In this document: one piece after another, positions 24,101 to 35,919 of the stretch | Layout: every line of letters begins with the position of its first letter | Numbering within the stretch: position 1 is the first letter of the stretch | DNA from: Aquatica leii | Taxonomy: Eukaryota > Arthropoda > Insecta > Coleoptera > Lampyridae | DNA length: 64,000 bases | NCBI GenBank assembly: GCA_035610365.1 | Contig: CM069432.1 | Location: 164,174,035-164,238,034 of the forward strand | Direction of reading: 5' to 3' | Notes under the pieces: model-generated | Databases searched by the model: none | Told to the model about the DNA's origin: nothing | What the model saw: the letters and a program-made list of their open reading frames with translations, nothing else | Translations under genes and position numbers: made by a program

Positions 24101-26515
24101 TTTTTAAACTTAAACGTATAAGTAAATCTTTATACAAAAATATTCTTTTTTAATACAAGTTTGTTTGTTATATAAAAATACAATTAAAAAACAGCAATTT
24201 ATAAATTACACAAAAACGGATTTGCAATTAATAATGACATGAACAAAAATTAACTTGTCAAAATAGTACATACTTTTTTAGTCTAAAAAATTAGTTTAAT
24301 ATAATAAAATGTACGTTTTGTGCTTTTAGGAATAAATAAATGACGTTAATAAAGTTGTGACTTTGCTGTATACCTGTTGCGTTGATTATAGAGCTTTAAA
24401 GCAACAGTTGGACTCGAGAGAGCACTCAAGGTTACACGCTTGAAATTGATTTTATGTTGGCAGATTACTGCCAGGCCTTTGTAATATCATTTGATGCAAA
24501 ACATTGTTCTCTCCGTAATGTTTGCTTTAGTTTAAAAAAGTAATTATTATAGCTTATTTTTAAATTTATACCATTAAAATGATTTTAAAAACATTTCTGA
24601 AAACTTTATCATTAATTAAACTTTTATTTTAGTTACATAAAGTGTTTTTTGTTATTTTTTATGATAAAAAGTTCTCAATTAAAAAAAAATATATACAATA
24701 ACTTGATTAAATTTAGTCTTAAAAAAATGTTTGTTTAAAGTAGGATTTTATATCTTCTTTTCTTTAAATTTATGCGTTTGCTAACTTGCATTGAATTTTA
24801 ATTTACATTGCAAATTCTAATTAAATTATATATGTTTGTAAATTGTAAATTGTAAAAGTGATTCAATCAGATCAAACCTAACCAAATCTTATGTATATGT
24901 GTTAGTCAGATTTTTTATTCTATATTTAAAATTACACACCTAGTACATAATAAATAGAATGCGTATGTTGGTTTTGCTCGTAGCATTGGATGTATTAATT
25001 TAAAAGTTTTTACATATAATTAACGAAGGTATTGCATTGAATTTTGAACGTCAAAGTAAAAAGGATTACCATTTGCTAAGATTACTACTAAAATAAAAAA
25101 ATATTTTGTATTTACGTAGTTTTACTTAATATTAATAAATTAACTCTATTAAACAAATAATATTATTAATTTAAACCAAATTATTTTTAATATATAAAAT
25201 GCACTACTGTTGTTTTTTTAGTAATTTAATAGATAACTTTATAATGCTTTATAGATTGTTTCTTAAATCGTTAAATTAAAAAAGAAATAAATTTGTAAAA
25301 ACGGTTTAGAGATTTAGTTCATTAGAAATTAAAAAAAATGTTATAAACAAGTTTTATTATGACAAAGTACAAAATCAAATTTACGAATTGTAGAAAATAG
25401 AACTGTTTGTAATTTAAAAAGTTAATTTAAAAATGAAGTTTTTACATACTTAAAAAAAATGTATTTAAGTACTTTTTTAAATTACTTTAATCATGTAATT
25501 TATTTTAATTATTAAAAACATATTAAATTAGTTAAAAATTGATCTAACGTTAAAATAAAAAAAATACAATTTTTATTGTTTACTGTAAGAGTGTGTAACA
25601 TTGTGTAAAAACAATTACATTTTCTATGTAGAAATAAAGTCTAAGAATCAATTCTATCTTCTAAAATACTCAAGTGAAAATCACTTATCAAATAATACTT
25701 GTACCAGGACTAAGGACATGCTTCAGTATTGCTTCTTCTATAGGTACAACAAAATATATATTAATTTTCAAGTTCTTAACAACTGAGTAGGTTTATCGTA
25801 GTAAAACTCCCATAAATAGAAACAATATCAGCATAAAAGTTAAAATTAGAAATTGCGATTTAAATAGACTTAGTCTAATTTCAATAAAATTTAATTAGAA
25901 CTCGATTGTTTTTATTTATGATACTAAGAAAGAAAAACAAAATAGATGTTTTTGTAAATATACATAGTACGTTAAATAACATAATAAACAAGAATTTACT
26001 GTATCCTCAAATACGTGGGGAGATTGAAAACGTATGTTGTATAAATAAATTCATTCACAAGAAATCTAACATTTTTAGAATATAATCTGACTCAAAATAA
26101 ATAATTCAATTTATTTTATGTTATTTCTAATGTTGTTTATTTGCAGTTCTAAAAGTATTAAGATTGTAAATATGTTTAAATATAAAAGTTACTAATATTT
26201 AACTAAAGTTTAAATATTTTTGTTTTTGATAAATGAGATAATATTGTAAAAAACTTATGAAATAAGATATATATAAACTAGTTTACAATATTTCTAAAAT
26301 ATAGCAAAATCTTTACGGATGAGTTAGGTTTTCTAATAAATATACCTTTTTAGACATTTTAATATTAAATATATTATTGTACAAGTCAAAAACTCTGTAC
26401 TACCACCAAATTGTGTAAAGTAAAATCAAAGATAATGGATATTTAGATTTTTACTTAAATTATCAGCACTATTAATAAAGCAGTAATTTAAAAAATATTT
26501 TTGTTCTGCCAAAAT
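21116..26515. other. Long AT-rich stretch without recognised genes
   Basis: About 5.4 kb with no supportable coding region. A short CATCAACATTAACATTAACATTAA simple repeat lies at about 22147-22180. A slightly GC-richer patch at 24340-24530 shows no domain. ORFs of 60-75 codons on both strands have no motifs. Confidence 0.5.
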
Positions 26516-26846
26516 CGCAAACGTCAACATTCGTTCATTAGTGTAGTTACGTAATGGGCGAAGAAAGTTCTAGTGTAACAAAATAAAAACTAAAAATCCA
26601 CATAAAACTAAGTATTCGAAGTTCATTATTATATTAAAACAAATATGCGACAGGTGGAAAAGTCATTTAAAAACTCCTGAACATCAGTTAAAATTGAAAA
26701 AAAAAACGATATTAAAGTCGATGTCAAATTTGACAGATTTAGTAATAAATGTAGTACCAACATTATATTTCTGGTGTTTTTTTAATTTTCCAAATAAAAA
26801 AATATGATTTTACAAAAGGCAACACTAAAAATAATGTACGTTACTC

Positions 26847-28132
26847 CCCAGTAAACACGGATTGAAACTGTTACAGTCACAAAATTAAAACAATTGTTTC
26901 ATTACGTTGTTTCGTGTTAGCTCCATTTTTATATCATTTACATGTAACTGACAGTGAATAAATTGAAAGAGTTCCGATTTTTCACAATCAGTTTTAAACC
27001 GTTTCAGTACTTGCAATTTTTATCCCATAATCAGCAACCGTCTAAAAACTGATTTATTAAAACCGATAATTTTTTGAATAACTAGAATTGGTTAAAGATC
27101 GATTAAATAAGATTGAATTATTTTCAAAACAGTGGAATCGTTCTAGGAAAAACGAATACTTTGTGATTAGTCAGCATTAGTCGTTGCTATATTTTTGATT
27201 ACTGTCGTCAACGCTTGCGCTGCAAATTGATATCTTTTCACTCGTTCGGTTGTAGTTTGATAAGTGATGCTGTGTGTACAATTACGAAATGGAACAATAA
27301 ACGGTAAGTCGAAACATTTTATTATAGTCCATAAATGTAATCGATATTATTATCATTTCTGTTCTTTATGTATCATGTTTTAATTTGTATAAAAAAAATG
27401 TAAATTAACACACATGGTTGCGTTAAGGTAGATTATTGCCTAAATCTGATGATACTTTAGAATTTATAATTACAGTTCAATTCTTCAAGTTTTCTATACG
27501 ATTATGTACAGCTAAAGGTATTCACAGTGTTTTTATAACTTTCTAATGATTGCTAAAGTGATATTTATATTAAGTTTGTGTTGTTTTTGATTAAAAAATG
27601 TAATTAATTTTGTGTAACTCTATGATTATGTATGTATATAAATGAAATATTTATTTCTATGTTACAGATGCGGTTAAAAGTTGCTACCCAACAGTAACTG
27701 ATGCAGTTTTCGAGGCTTCCGTAAAAAGACCACATCCAGGAAAGTTGCAATATGTAAAAAACTCAATGTGATATTGTATTTAAAAATATTTATTGTGCAA
27801 TAAAATTTGAAACGTGCATTCGAAAATGTATTATTATATTATTGAACGAATTGTTTTAGTTCATTATTGAAACAAAAAAATCATACATGTATCGATCATT
27901 TAGTATCAGTTCAAGAACGAAGCTTTTAAAACGTAAACCGAATGCAACATTTAGTTTGCAACAGATTTGAATTTAAAATACCGAAACTATACTGATTCAA
28001 ATAAGTGAAACAGCGATGGACTTATAGCTACATTATTGCAGTTAGGTTTCTTTTATGTTTGAAACAAGAGTGAATCATAATTTTTTTGTTTTGAAACTGT
28101 TACTAAACATTATCAATTTTGTGTTTACTGGG
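26847..28132. mobile_element. Nested DNA element with 12 bp perfect TIRs
   Basis: CCCAGTAAACAC at 26847-26858 and GTGTTTACTGGG at 28121-28132 are a perfect 12 bp inverted pair. Subterminal TTGAAACTGTTAC also recurs near both ends (in the same orientation), and TTGTTTCA/TGAAACAA words are common inside. The homologous uninterrupted copy at 47.8 kb shows the flanks as contiguous (GTTACTCTCGTCGA), so this 1286 bp is a true insertion. The target duplication is at most 2 bp (TC) or unresolved. The superfamily cannot be named from the ends. It contains a possible two-exon small ORF (27267-27771). Confidence 0.65.
27267..27771 (+). CDS. Possible two-exon 46-codon ORF, unknown
   Basis: ATG at 27267 starts a short exon (MLCVQLRNGTIN + 1 base) that ends at a good donor GTAAGT (27304). 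The acceptor TTACAG ends at 27667, and the second exon reads on in the matching phase (DAVKSCYPTVTDAVFEAS ... RPHPGK ...) to TGA at 27769-27771. Both the frame match across the 364 bp intron and the protein-like composition argue against chance. I do not recognise the family. It could be a remnant of the element's own gene after internal deletion, or a captured host exon pair. The lack of a longer ORF in the element favours a remnant. Expression is unknown. Confidence 0.35.
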
Positions 28133-28137
28133 TCTCA

Positions 28138-28229
28138 TCGAAAATTTCATAGCATAACTCACTCACATGCAACTCTCGGCCGTGCGGCCTAGCATCGCAT
28201 TAGCGTTATGCTATGATGTTCTTTTCGAG
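28138..28229. repeat. GC-cored palindrome in MITE copy A
   Basis: TCGAAAA-TTTCATAGCATAAC on the left pairs with GTTATGCTATGA...CTTTTCGA on the right; the centre contains GGCCGTGCGGCC (28178-28189). The same structure with changed sequence occurs at 47780-47878 in copy B1, where the centre is GGCCGCACGGCC. Confidence 0.75.
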
Positions 28230-28250
28230 GATTGGTACGTAAATTACTAT

Positions 28251-29559
28251 TTACTTGTTAAAAAAACGTATTACTGTTCATATTTAAAATGCACACATGT
28301 ATATTTAACTAACTTTTTTGTAATAATATATAATTAAAACATATCTTAGTTTTCAATTAACACAATTAAACTACATGCACTGACTGAGCCTCTTCATTTT
28401 CGGTGAAACTGTCTGCATTGTAGTAACGATTAGCAATATTGACGTAAGCTAAAGCGTATTCAAACTGGACTAATAACTTCAGGTTCCTTACAAATTATGG
28501 TGTTATCAATCGTACTGGACGTTAGACTTCAATCGACATTACTAATAAATTAATGACTTAGAAAATCTATTTTACATTTTACAAAAATCTAAAATTAAGC
28601 AATATTTCAAAAATAAATAAACAATTATTAAAAACAGACATTGCACATAATAAGTGCATATTTTTAACTCATTTTAAATTTCTATTTATTTAAACAATGC
28701 AAACATAGCATTATAATTTAAATATAAAATACATTTTTTGAGCAGCAAATAAAGGTTATTGTATATATTTAAACAATCATACATAGAATCGAACCGCAAT
28801 AAGCCGGATTTAAAAAGAGCTTAAACTAACACAGTTTCAAAACAGGTTCAAAGCCCGGCACTTTTTTTTCTGCGGCTCGGCCTAAAAACCGACTCAAAAT
28901 CAGAGCGGACTTTAAGACAAGTCGCGCTAAAACTCAACTTTTTAATATAAATATATATTGTTAAACATTTGTTATTTAATATAGTTTGTAGTTCGGGCTT
29001 TAGTCACCTTGATTGTCGAATATAAAATTCAGCCGGCCCTTGATTATATATATTTAGGTCAAATTAGTAGACCGAGTCAACAAATAATTACAGTTTTTCT
29101 AAAAATAGAATCAAGAGTGTATTTGGCAGCTGTTAAATCTGTTTCTTTTAATTGACAATTGCTACAGTTTTTATGTTTTAATTCTGTGAAAAGAAAGTGT
29201 GTACACAAAAATTCTTATAGACACGGTTCGTACGGCAAACTGGCTTTTATTATGTTAATTTAATTTTCTTTATATTAACAAAATAGTTTCAACTATATCT
29301 AAAACAAAATTGCTGATAAAAATTGTAACTTTAATAAAGAATAAAATAAATATGTGAGGTATTCTGTCATAAAAAAAATTGCAACTAAAAGAAATTATTT
29401 CAAGTAAATATCCGGCAGGTGACACATAAAAGAAAGTTGTTACAAAACTTCGACGTCAACACTAAAAATCAAGTTCTGTATTTGAAAACTAGAAACATAA
29501 TGAAAATATCGTCAATAATGCCTTTGTAGTGTTTTTAAAAATTTGTAAAAGAAGGAACC
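28251..29559. other. Intergenic with a GC-richer repeat-like island
   Basis: 28795-29045 stands out for GCCGG, GGCTCGGCC and CAGCCGGCCC words in an otherwise AT-rich background. It has no ORF and looks like part of a dispersed noncoding repeat. The remaining sequence shows nothing. Confidence 0.4.
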
Positions 29560-29765
29560 ATATTCTAATTATGCTTACAATAAAGAATGTTTGGCAAAAG
29601 CTTCCGAAGAGACATTTTATGTTAAAAACAAAAAAAATTGCTTTTATCTGCCAATACGATGCAAGACAGAATTGCCAAAATGTCTATAAATGTAAGAGAA
29701 AAGAAAATCAGATATATGATATAGCGATATTAATTGCGACTGAAGAGTCATGTGATAATTAATGA
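29560..29765 (+). pseudogene. Possible hAT transposase relic
   Basis: A short frame, LLLSANTMQDRIAKMS followed by NVREKKIR (about 29638-29710), resembles the segment just before the first catalytic block in hAT transposases of the DUF4371/SCAN-ZBED type. A preceding piece, CLAKASEETFYV, is compatible. It breaks off immediately left of the long-TIR mariner element (29809), which may have inserted into or beside it. No continuation was recognised right of 32668. Fragment only, low certainty. Confidence 0.4.
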
Positions 29766-30148
29766 TACAGCACAAGTAAGACTTTTCGTGTAACATACAG
29801 GGTTTGCTATTACTTCGGTCTCTGTTTCTAGAACCTTTGTATAAATGTTTAGTACTGTACTTGTTTCTATTAATAAGCTGCATGTTTAAAAAATATTTTT
29901 GTTTATGTTTAGTTTTTGCTGGGCAGCATAAAGTTACACTTTTTTAAATAGCAACCTATCACATTTTTTAAGCTGTTTGATAAAGGATTAATTTAGAAAA
30001 AAACTCATTTTAATGTTTTTAAATTGATTGCGGCGTTGCCATTTTTGAGCATTTTTTTTAAATTCAGCATCAGAAAGAAATGGTCACAAAATTGGCAATT
30101 TTGCAATTTGTTTTAGTAAATTCGTAAATGAAAGTCAGAAGTACTTAA

Positions 30149-30593
30149 CCTTTTTGCTACGTAACACGTTTTGAGATGTTTTGCTTGCTGTGTGCATATA
30201 TTTTAGAGGTTGCGTGTTTATTCGTGTCGAGCAGTTTGACGAATTAAAGCGCAGTAAGTTTGTTTGCTAAATAATAATATAAGTTAATCTTACAATAGAT
30301 ATTTACAAAATTAATATAAAGATTCAGTTATAAAAAGAATTCCGATACGTCTTTCGCAGAATGCTAGAAACAACTAAGTGTAGGCGCCTCATTATGCTAA
30401 ACATATTGCGCAAAGTCAATTTTGCAGCATGGAACACGCTTATAGATGCAAGACGTTTAAACGTAAATAATGCACAGAAAGATAGTCGTATTAAGCAGGG
30501 AACTATTTTAAGACAAGACGTGAAAGTACTCGCTAGGAGCGTATGGCACACACATTTTTTTGACGAATATATACGTGTAATGCAGCAAAAGGG
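30149..30593. mobile_element. piggyBac-type MITE in the left mariner TIR
   Basis: Flanked exactly by TTAA (30145-30148 and 30594-30597). Ends are inverted: CCTTTTTGCTACGTAACACG at the left and, on the opposite strand, CCCTTTTGCTGCATTACACG at the right. A TTAA duplication with C/T-rich CCYTTTTGC ends is the signature of piggyBac-family elements. The right arm of the host mariner (near 32340) lacks this block, so it is an insertion of 445 bp. It carries one plus-strand ORF (30361-30597) but no transposase. Confidence 0.8.
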
Positions 30594-30597
30594 TTAA
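30361..30597 (+). CDS. 78-codon ORF inside the piggyBac-type MITE
   Basis: ATG at 30361, stop TAA formed by the last bases of the right TTAA duplication (30595-30597). The peptide is basic and helical in look (MLETTKCRRLIMLNILRKVN at the N-terminus, VLARSVWHTHFFDEYIRVMQ near the C-terminus), without a motif I know. It may be the degraded end of a piggyBac transposase or plain chance in a less AT-rich element. The stop being supplied by the target site argues that it was not selected as a gene at this site. Confidence 0.25.
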   Translation: MLETTKCRRLIMLNILRKVNFAAWNTLIDARRLNVNNAQKDSRIKQGTILRQDVKVLARSVWHTHFFDEYIRVMQQKG

Positions 30598-30904
30598 ATA
30601 ATCTAAAAGATTTTTTTAATTCGCCATACTTATTATCATGAAAGCGTTAATTTTCAAATTTTTCAAATTGCTGAAACTCATTTTTTTTAAATGGCACACT
30701 CGATTTCTCTTAACTCTTTCTAAGATAGTTTTTAATTTTCTATCGATTTGCATTAGTACCTTTTGCCTCTTAAAATCTACAGAAATATTTTTAAATTTTA
30801 ATTAAATCACAACAAACATTATTTTAATCAAGCAGGTTTATTCTAGTAGACTTAGCTTCTGTTAAACAAAAAACAAAGAGAAACACCATTAAAAAACTAA
30901 AAAA

Positions 30905-31980
30905 AAAAGAAAAATGAAGAAGTGTTCAAAATTTTGCCCATTTTCTTGTAGACACGTCTCAAGTCTTTGCGAGAAAGATTCACGCACATTTTGTAACATC
31001 TTGTGTGTGACGTTACAAAATGCGGTACTTATTCTGTTTTTAATTGCCTCTTGTGTAGAGTAGGATCTTCTTGAAATATGTAACCCTTACAAACCACCAT
31101 AAAAAGAAATCCATGACAGTAAGATCTGGACATCTTGCCATCTATAGTACAGGACCTCCTCAACCGATCCATCAATCACGATATTGTTCGTTTAAATAAT
31201 TACGCACATTTCTAGCAAAATGACAGGGCGTATCTTCGTACTAATACCAATGAGCCTTTTTGTGTTTTTTAGAACATTTTTTAATAACTGTTACAAAGAT
31301 TATTCAAAAACTCTAAATATCTATCGGCATTAAATGACCATAAAAAAAGTAAGAACCTCTGATATAATCATCTACAATTCCTTTCCATGCACTAACCGTT
31401 CATCTATGTTGATAGTACAAAACGTTTAAAATATGAGGATTTACATTATCATAGTAATGGTAATTACAATAATTCATTCGGCCATTACTATGAAAGGTAG
31501 CTTCGTCGGTAAATAAAACAGGGAATATAAAGCATGGTACCTCATTAAGTTTATTTAACGTCTACACACAGAAAGTTCTTTTCAAGTTAAAATTTCTTAT
31601 AGTCAACTTTTGATGCAGTTCAATGTGATAAGGATGATATTTATGGCTTTTTAGTACTCTTCTCACTGAAGTAGCACTAATTGTACCAAGCTTTTCATTA
31701 ATTTATTTGGTGTTAGCATTTGGGTTTTCAACTATAGTTTGTAATACCATAAATTTTGCCTTTTCTGTTCTGACAGTTTTTATTTGAACAGGTGCCTTTT
31801 AATTTACCTATCCTGTTTGTTCGAATCGAGCCAATAATTTTTGTTTTGTAATTCACGGATACTTAGAGCACGGCGATCAAGAAATCTTTTTTTATAAACA
31901 CAAGAAGTCAAAAAACGATTTTTTTTAAATTTACCAAAAATAAACACTATGTCCACTAATTTGTTCTGTGGAAAATTCAT
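30905..31980 (-). pseudogene. Mariner-like transposase pseudogene
   Basis: ATG complement at 31978-31980 starts MNFPQNKLVDIVFIFGKF ... VYKKRFLDRRALSIRELQ, the helix-turn-helix N-terminus of an insect mariner-like family. Then LFTDEATFHSNGRMN (31470-31530, first catalytic Asp), YEDTPCHFARNVRNYLNEQY (31180-31240, second Asp), WIGRGGPV and ARCPDLTVMDFFLWWF (about 31095-31145, third Asp). All three acidic positions are still readable, but they lie in different frames with many stops, so no functional enzyme is made. The gene is centred between the two long arms, as expected for the element's own transposase. Confidence 0.75.
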
Positions 31981-32668
31981 TTTAAACGAAAGTTAATAAA
32001 GTAGAAAGTAGTTAGGTAATAATGAAATAACTAGACACAATAAGTAAACAACTAAACACAATAAGTTCTACTAGTTATTTGTTTAATAAAAGCAAAGCCT
32101 ACTAGAATAAACCTGTTTAATTAACATAATGCTTGTTGTGATTTAATTGAAAATTTATAAATATCTCCATAACTGTAGATTTATGAGTAAGAGGTGCTAG
32201 TACAAATCGATAAAAAATTAGAAACTATATTAGAAACAGCTGAAAAAAATTGAGCCATATAAAAAACAATATATTTCAGCAATTTAAAAAATTTGAAAAT
32301 TAGCCATCTTATACAAAATAAGTATAATAATTACAAAAACAAATTCCAAAATTTAAAAAAACTTCAGTTTTGTGACTATTTGTTTCTGATGCTGCATTTT
32401 TAAAGAAATTGCTCTAAAATGGCAGCGCCGCAATCAATGTAAAATATTTAAAAAATATTTTTTATCTAAATTAAGCCTTCATCAAACAGCATAAAAAATG
32501 AGTTGCCGTTTAAAAAAGTATAACTTTATGCTGCTCAGTGAAAACTAAACACCCTATATAAACAATAATGCTTTTAAAACATGCAGCTTTTCAATAGAAA
32601 TTAGTACAGGACTAAACATTTTATGCTGATATTTATACAAAGGTACTAGAAACTGAGACCAGAGTAAT

Positions 32669-35600
32669 GCCGAATCGTGTATATATTGACACAAGATCAA
32701 ATGTTATAGAAACATATCTAGAAAGCGGTAAAATTAACATTAATTAAATTATTTTTATTACTACTCATAGAATTAAAAACAATACAAGCGTAAACAAAAA
32801 AGTAGTTTTAATTTTTTGAATACAAAAATAAACTATAAAATTTGTACGTTATATTGCATTATAAATGAAAAATGGTTACGGTTATGAATGAATAAAGTCA
32901 TAGATAAACTAGTTCATCATTGGCGAATTAAGGTATTACTAGACAAAATGGTTAACGATTAACAACATTTACGCTGACGTTAAAAACGTAACGTACTGAG
33001 ACGCTTTACTTCATACTTAAAGGAAAACAAATTGATTTAAATAAAAATACATGAATACAAAATTTACACAAGTACATGAGCAAGAAAAAAAAATAAAAAT
33101 GGATATTGCATATACATTATTAAAAAAACGATAGCATGACAATAAAAACACTTTTGGTGCGATTTATTGTAGCAGTGTATCAGAAAGAAATTTAGTTTGA
33201 TTTTTTAGTACAAATAGTAATATAATATAACTACTTAGATACAAACTATATTTATTTAATAAAATAGTTTTAAACATAAGACTTTGTGTTAAAAATTAGT
33301 TTTTAGAATTCTCACGCTTAGCTCTACATATGTATTATGTATATGTGAGCAAACAATCTCAACGATGAAGTAAAAAAAATAAATTTGGAAACAACATAAC
33401 AGATAAAAATTTGCAATTATATATTCAACAAGTAGTTATTTTTCAAATATAACAACTATTAAAAATGATGCAAAGACGCCGTTTTAATTAAAATTTTGAT
33501 TTAAAAAATTTGATGTATATTATATGTATATTACATGTATGATCACTCTCTAGTATACTTTCGTTACCTGTTATTTTAACAATCTGGCTCTAGTTATTTG
33601 ACAAATTGCAAACCTTTAGTTTACTATGACTGTTTTAGCGTTATTAAGTTTTTGCAATTATTTTGTAAATTATCATTATTATTTAAATTAACTTTCTTTT
33701 AACATGCACTTTTTAAGTATTAATGTTTTTATAAATAATTTTTATTATAAACCAGTTTAATTAACACGTTTTTCTGCAGGTGTATAAATCAGAATGTCTC
33801 TGAACGTGACCGTTTGAAAGCGATACGTTTGGACACAGGGACTTTTAAACGCGAGATCTTTGGATGTAGAGACGTTCATACGATTCTTAGATTTTGATGT
33901 GTAAAGTGGCCGATCTTGCTGAAATACGTACTTTTACCGTTCAAAAATTATCATAAATTACTAGGTATCTTAATTGTACCAAACGACGCACAAAATAAGG
34001 TTTAAAAAAAATAGAAATACATTAAAAATGTATTGCATTGTTATTAACACACGGTTAATATCAAGTAATAAACTAAATGTAAAATAAGGTACCTAAGCGT
34101 ATCAATCAAAATTGCTATTTTGGAAGTCATATAACTTCTCTGATAGTTTGAAGACGCTTATGTGGGACGACCAAATCGTCAAGGAAATGGTGGGCGGCCG
34201 GCAATTTTTCTACCCAAAGTCGGTTTATAAACACTGACAGAACAAATAATCACGCATCGTTACCTACAATTAGAGTTAGGTATGAGTAATCCAACAATAT
34301 GAAAGCTTATTGATACTCTACGTAACATTCAAAAAAGAAGAAACCTTTTCTTAGAATAACTGATTGTAGGGCGTGATCCAACAATTATTACGCAAATATG
34401 TAGGAGCCGCTAATCAAATTCAAAATATTATAATAGATTATCGCAATACAGGTGTTATCTAATACTTAAGAGGAATTACATATAATTATCAGATTCGCCC
34501 GTAATAATAATGTCATCTACTTAAACATGCTTAGCAGTGGAATACTTGATGCTAAATTTTTAGTATATTTTATAATTATGTATAATGTTAATTAAACCGT
34601 AAAATAAAAAAAATGTTTCGTTTTATTTTCGTTAAAATATTAAATCTAATGGAGTTAATTTTAATAGTTTGTTCACCTTCACATTTTTTATATTATCCGA
34701 AAAAAAGTATTTCAAACATGTCAATACAAAAAACTTTAGAAGAAAACTATTGGACATTTTAGTGTGTTATACAAATATTGGTAAATAAAACTTATGGAAT
34801 AAGTGTACTTTTGCAGTTTTCAAATATTATATAAGTTTATGTGTATCACAAGTCAGGTACGCTATATCCGATGACATCATTTTTACAATTGAAAATAAAA
34901 TATTGTTATACTAAATTTACTATTTACTAACTAAACAACAACAACCAAAAAAAGTACCTACATATAAATATGCGTTCTATAATCAATTTACAAAACTAAA
35001 ATGATATTGTTTTATTTTGAAAAAAAATTATATTTTTTATTTAATAAAAAATAGATCTATATATATACAAATAAATGATTGTTAAAATGTAAAAAGCTAC
35101 TATAATTGTTTAGTTCATTTACGAAAAACAAAAAAGAAAATAGAATATTTGCATTGAACATTTTATAAATAAAAAAAATGAAAACAAAATATTAAACAAT
35201 TTGATATAAAAAAATAAATACTACAAAAAACAACTAAATTTTATTTACTTTGCATTTTGATTTTGTTAAATGCATAAAAGAAATACTTATTGACTTATAC
35301 AATCTAAATAAGCATTATGCAATAATTATTTAATACAGAATAAATATTTCAGTAATTATTAGACAAGTTACTAAAAGTTATATTTTAATTTTTTTGTAAA
35401 CTAAACCAAAACTATTTAAAAACTTGAAATCTAACTTATGTTTAATTAAATAAAGTAATTTGTTTTTAATTTAGATAAAATTATAAATGTTTATTGCAAA
35501 ATGTATTTCAATATAAAAATAACTTGACGTGACTTGCATAAATTCTATGTATTTTTGTTAACCTATGTAAATATTAGAATAACGAAATTCTTTTAAAATT

Positions 35601-35717
35601 GAATGTACAGAACATTACCTGTTGATGCTAAAACAGTTACCAAACTTTATAGCGCATTTTTTTCTATAATTTCATGCAACTTGCAAACAACACTAAGTTA
35701 TTTAATGAAGAACTTAC
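32669..35717. other. AT-rich, one coding-like patch
   Basis: Mostly featureless. 33780-34420 is less AT-rich: after a TTTCTGCAG acceptor-like site a short frame reads SERDRLKAIRLDTGTFKREI (33797-33860), and 34150-34250 reads GRPNRQGNGGRPAIFLPK. These may be traces of a DNA-transposon protein, but frames are broken and the family is not identified. Confidence 0.4.
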
Positions 35718-35796
35718 CAGGATCACTATGTATATTCGAATTATTAGATTCCTCACTAGGAAGAAGAGATGGTGCAGGACTTCTCACTAGTCCCAT
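35718..35796 (-). CDS. Possible first coding exon, minus strand
   Basis: ATG complement at 35794-35796 opens a 26-codon frame, MGLVRSPAPSLLPSEE followed by a Ser/Asn-rich run, ending at a donor CCTG/GTAAGTTC (complement of 35710-35717). The region upstream on this strand (35800-36000) is strikingly GC-rich for this window. A short N-terminus with RSP and Ser-rich sequence before a donor is seen in some insect retroelement ORF1 proteins. A downstream exon was not found. A plus-strand ORF crosses the same bases and also ends at a GTAAGT, so orientation is uncertain. Confidence 0.3.
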
Positions 35797-35919
35797 GGTC
35801 GGATGGTAAGTGTGCGTCTCGACGCCTTTCTAAAGTTCGCGGGACAGACGCACGCACCGTGACGTCAACCGCGACCTAGCCATGGATTGGTCCAGGCCAA
35901 TGTCGGGTCTGGGTTAAGG

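Larger units (their letters stand above)
26516..28250 (-). mobile_element. Palindrome-bearing MITE, copy A (interrupted)
   Basis: Compared with the tandem copies at 47761-48497, this is the same family in opposite orientation. Shared blocks include the terminal TAGTGTAGTTACGTAA (26539-26554) against TAGTAATTTACGTA (28237-28250, read on the minus strand), the block TCAAATTTGACAGATTTAGTAATAAATGTAGTACCAAC near 26725-26762, and a 92 bp GC-cored palindrome at 28138-28229. The flank CTGCCAAAATCGCAAACGTCAA (from 26516) is also shared with 48500-48530. The copy is split by a separate TIR element at 26847-28132. There is no transposase, so it is non-autonomous. Confidence 0.65.
29809..32668 (-). mobile_element. 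Mariner-like element with ~600 bp TIRs
   Basis: Left and right arms are long inverted repeats. Left 29809-30870 (minus a 445 bp insertion plus 4 bp) pairs with right 32078-32668. Matched blocks include TTTCTAGAACCTTTGTATAAAT, GCAGCATAAAGTTACACTTTTTTAAA, TTGATTGCGGCG(T/C)TGCCATTTT, CAGCATCAGAAA and AGGTTTATTCTAGTAG. Arms of about 600 bp are far longer than usual mariner TIRs. The 1.2 kb core holds the transposase pseudogene on the minus strand. The outermost base is uncertain: a second possible start, TATAGGGTGTTTAGTTTT, lies about 100 bp inside the right arm. The ~80% arm identity by eye shows it is old. Confidence 0.7.
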
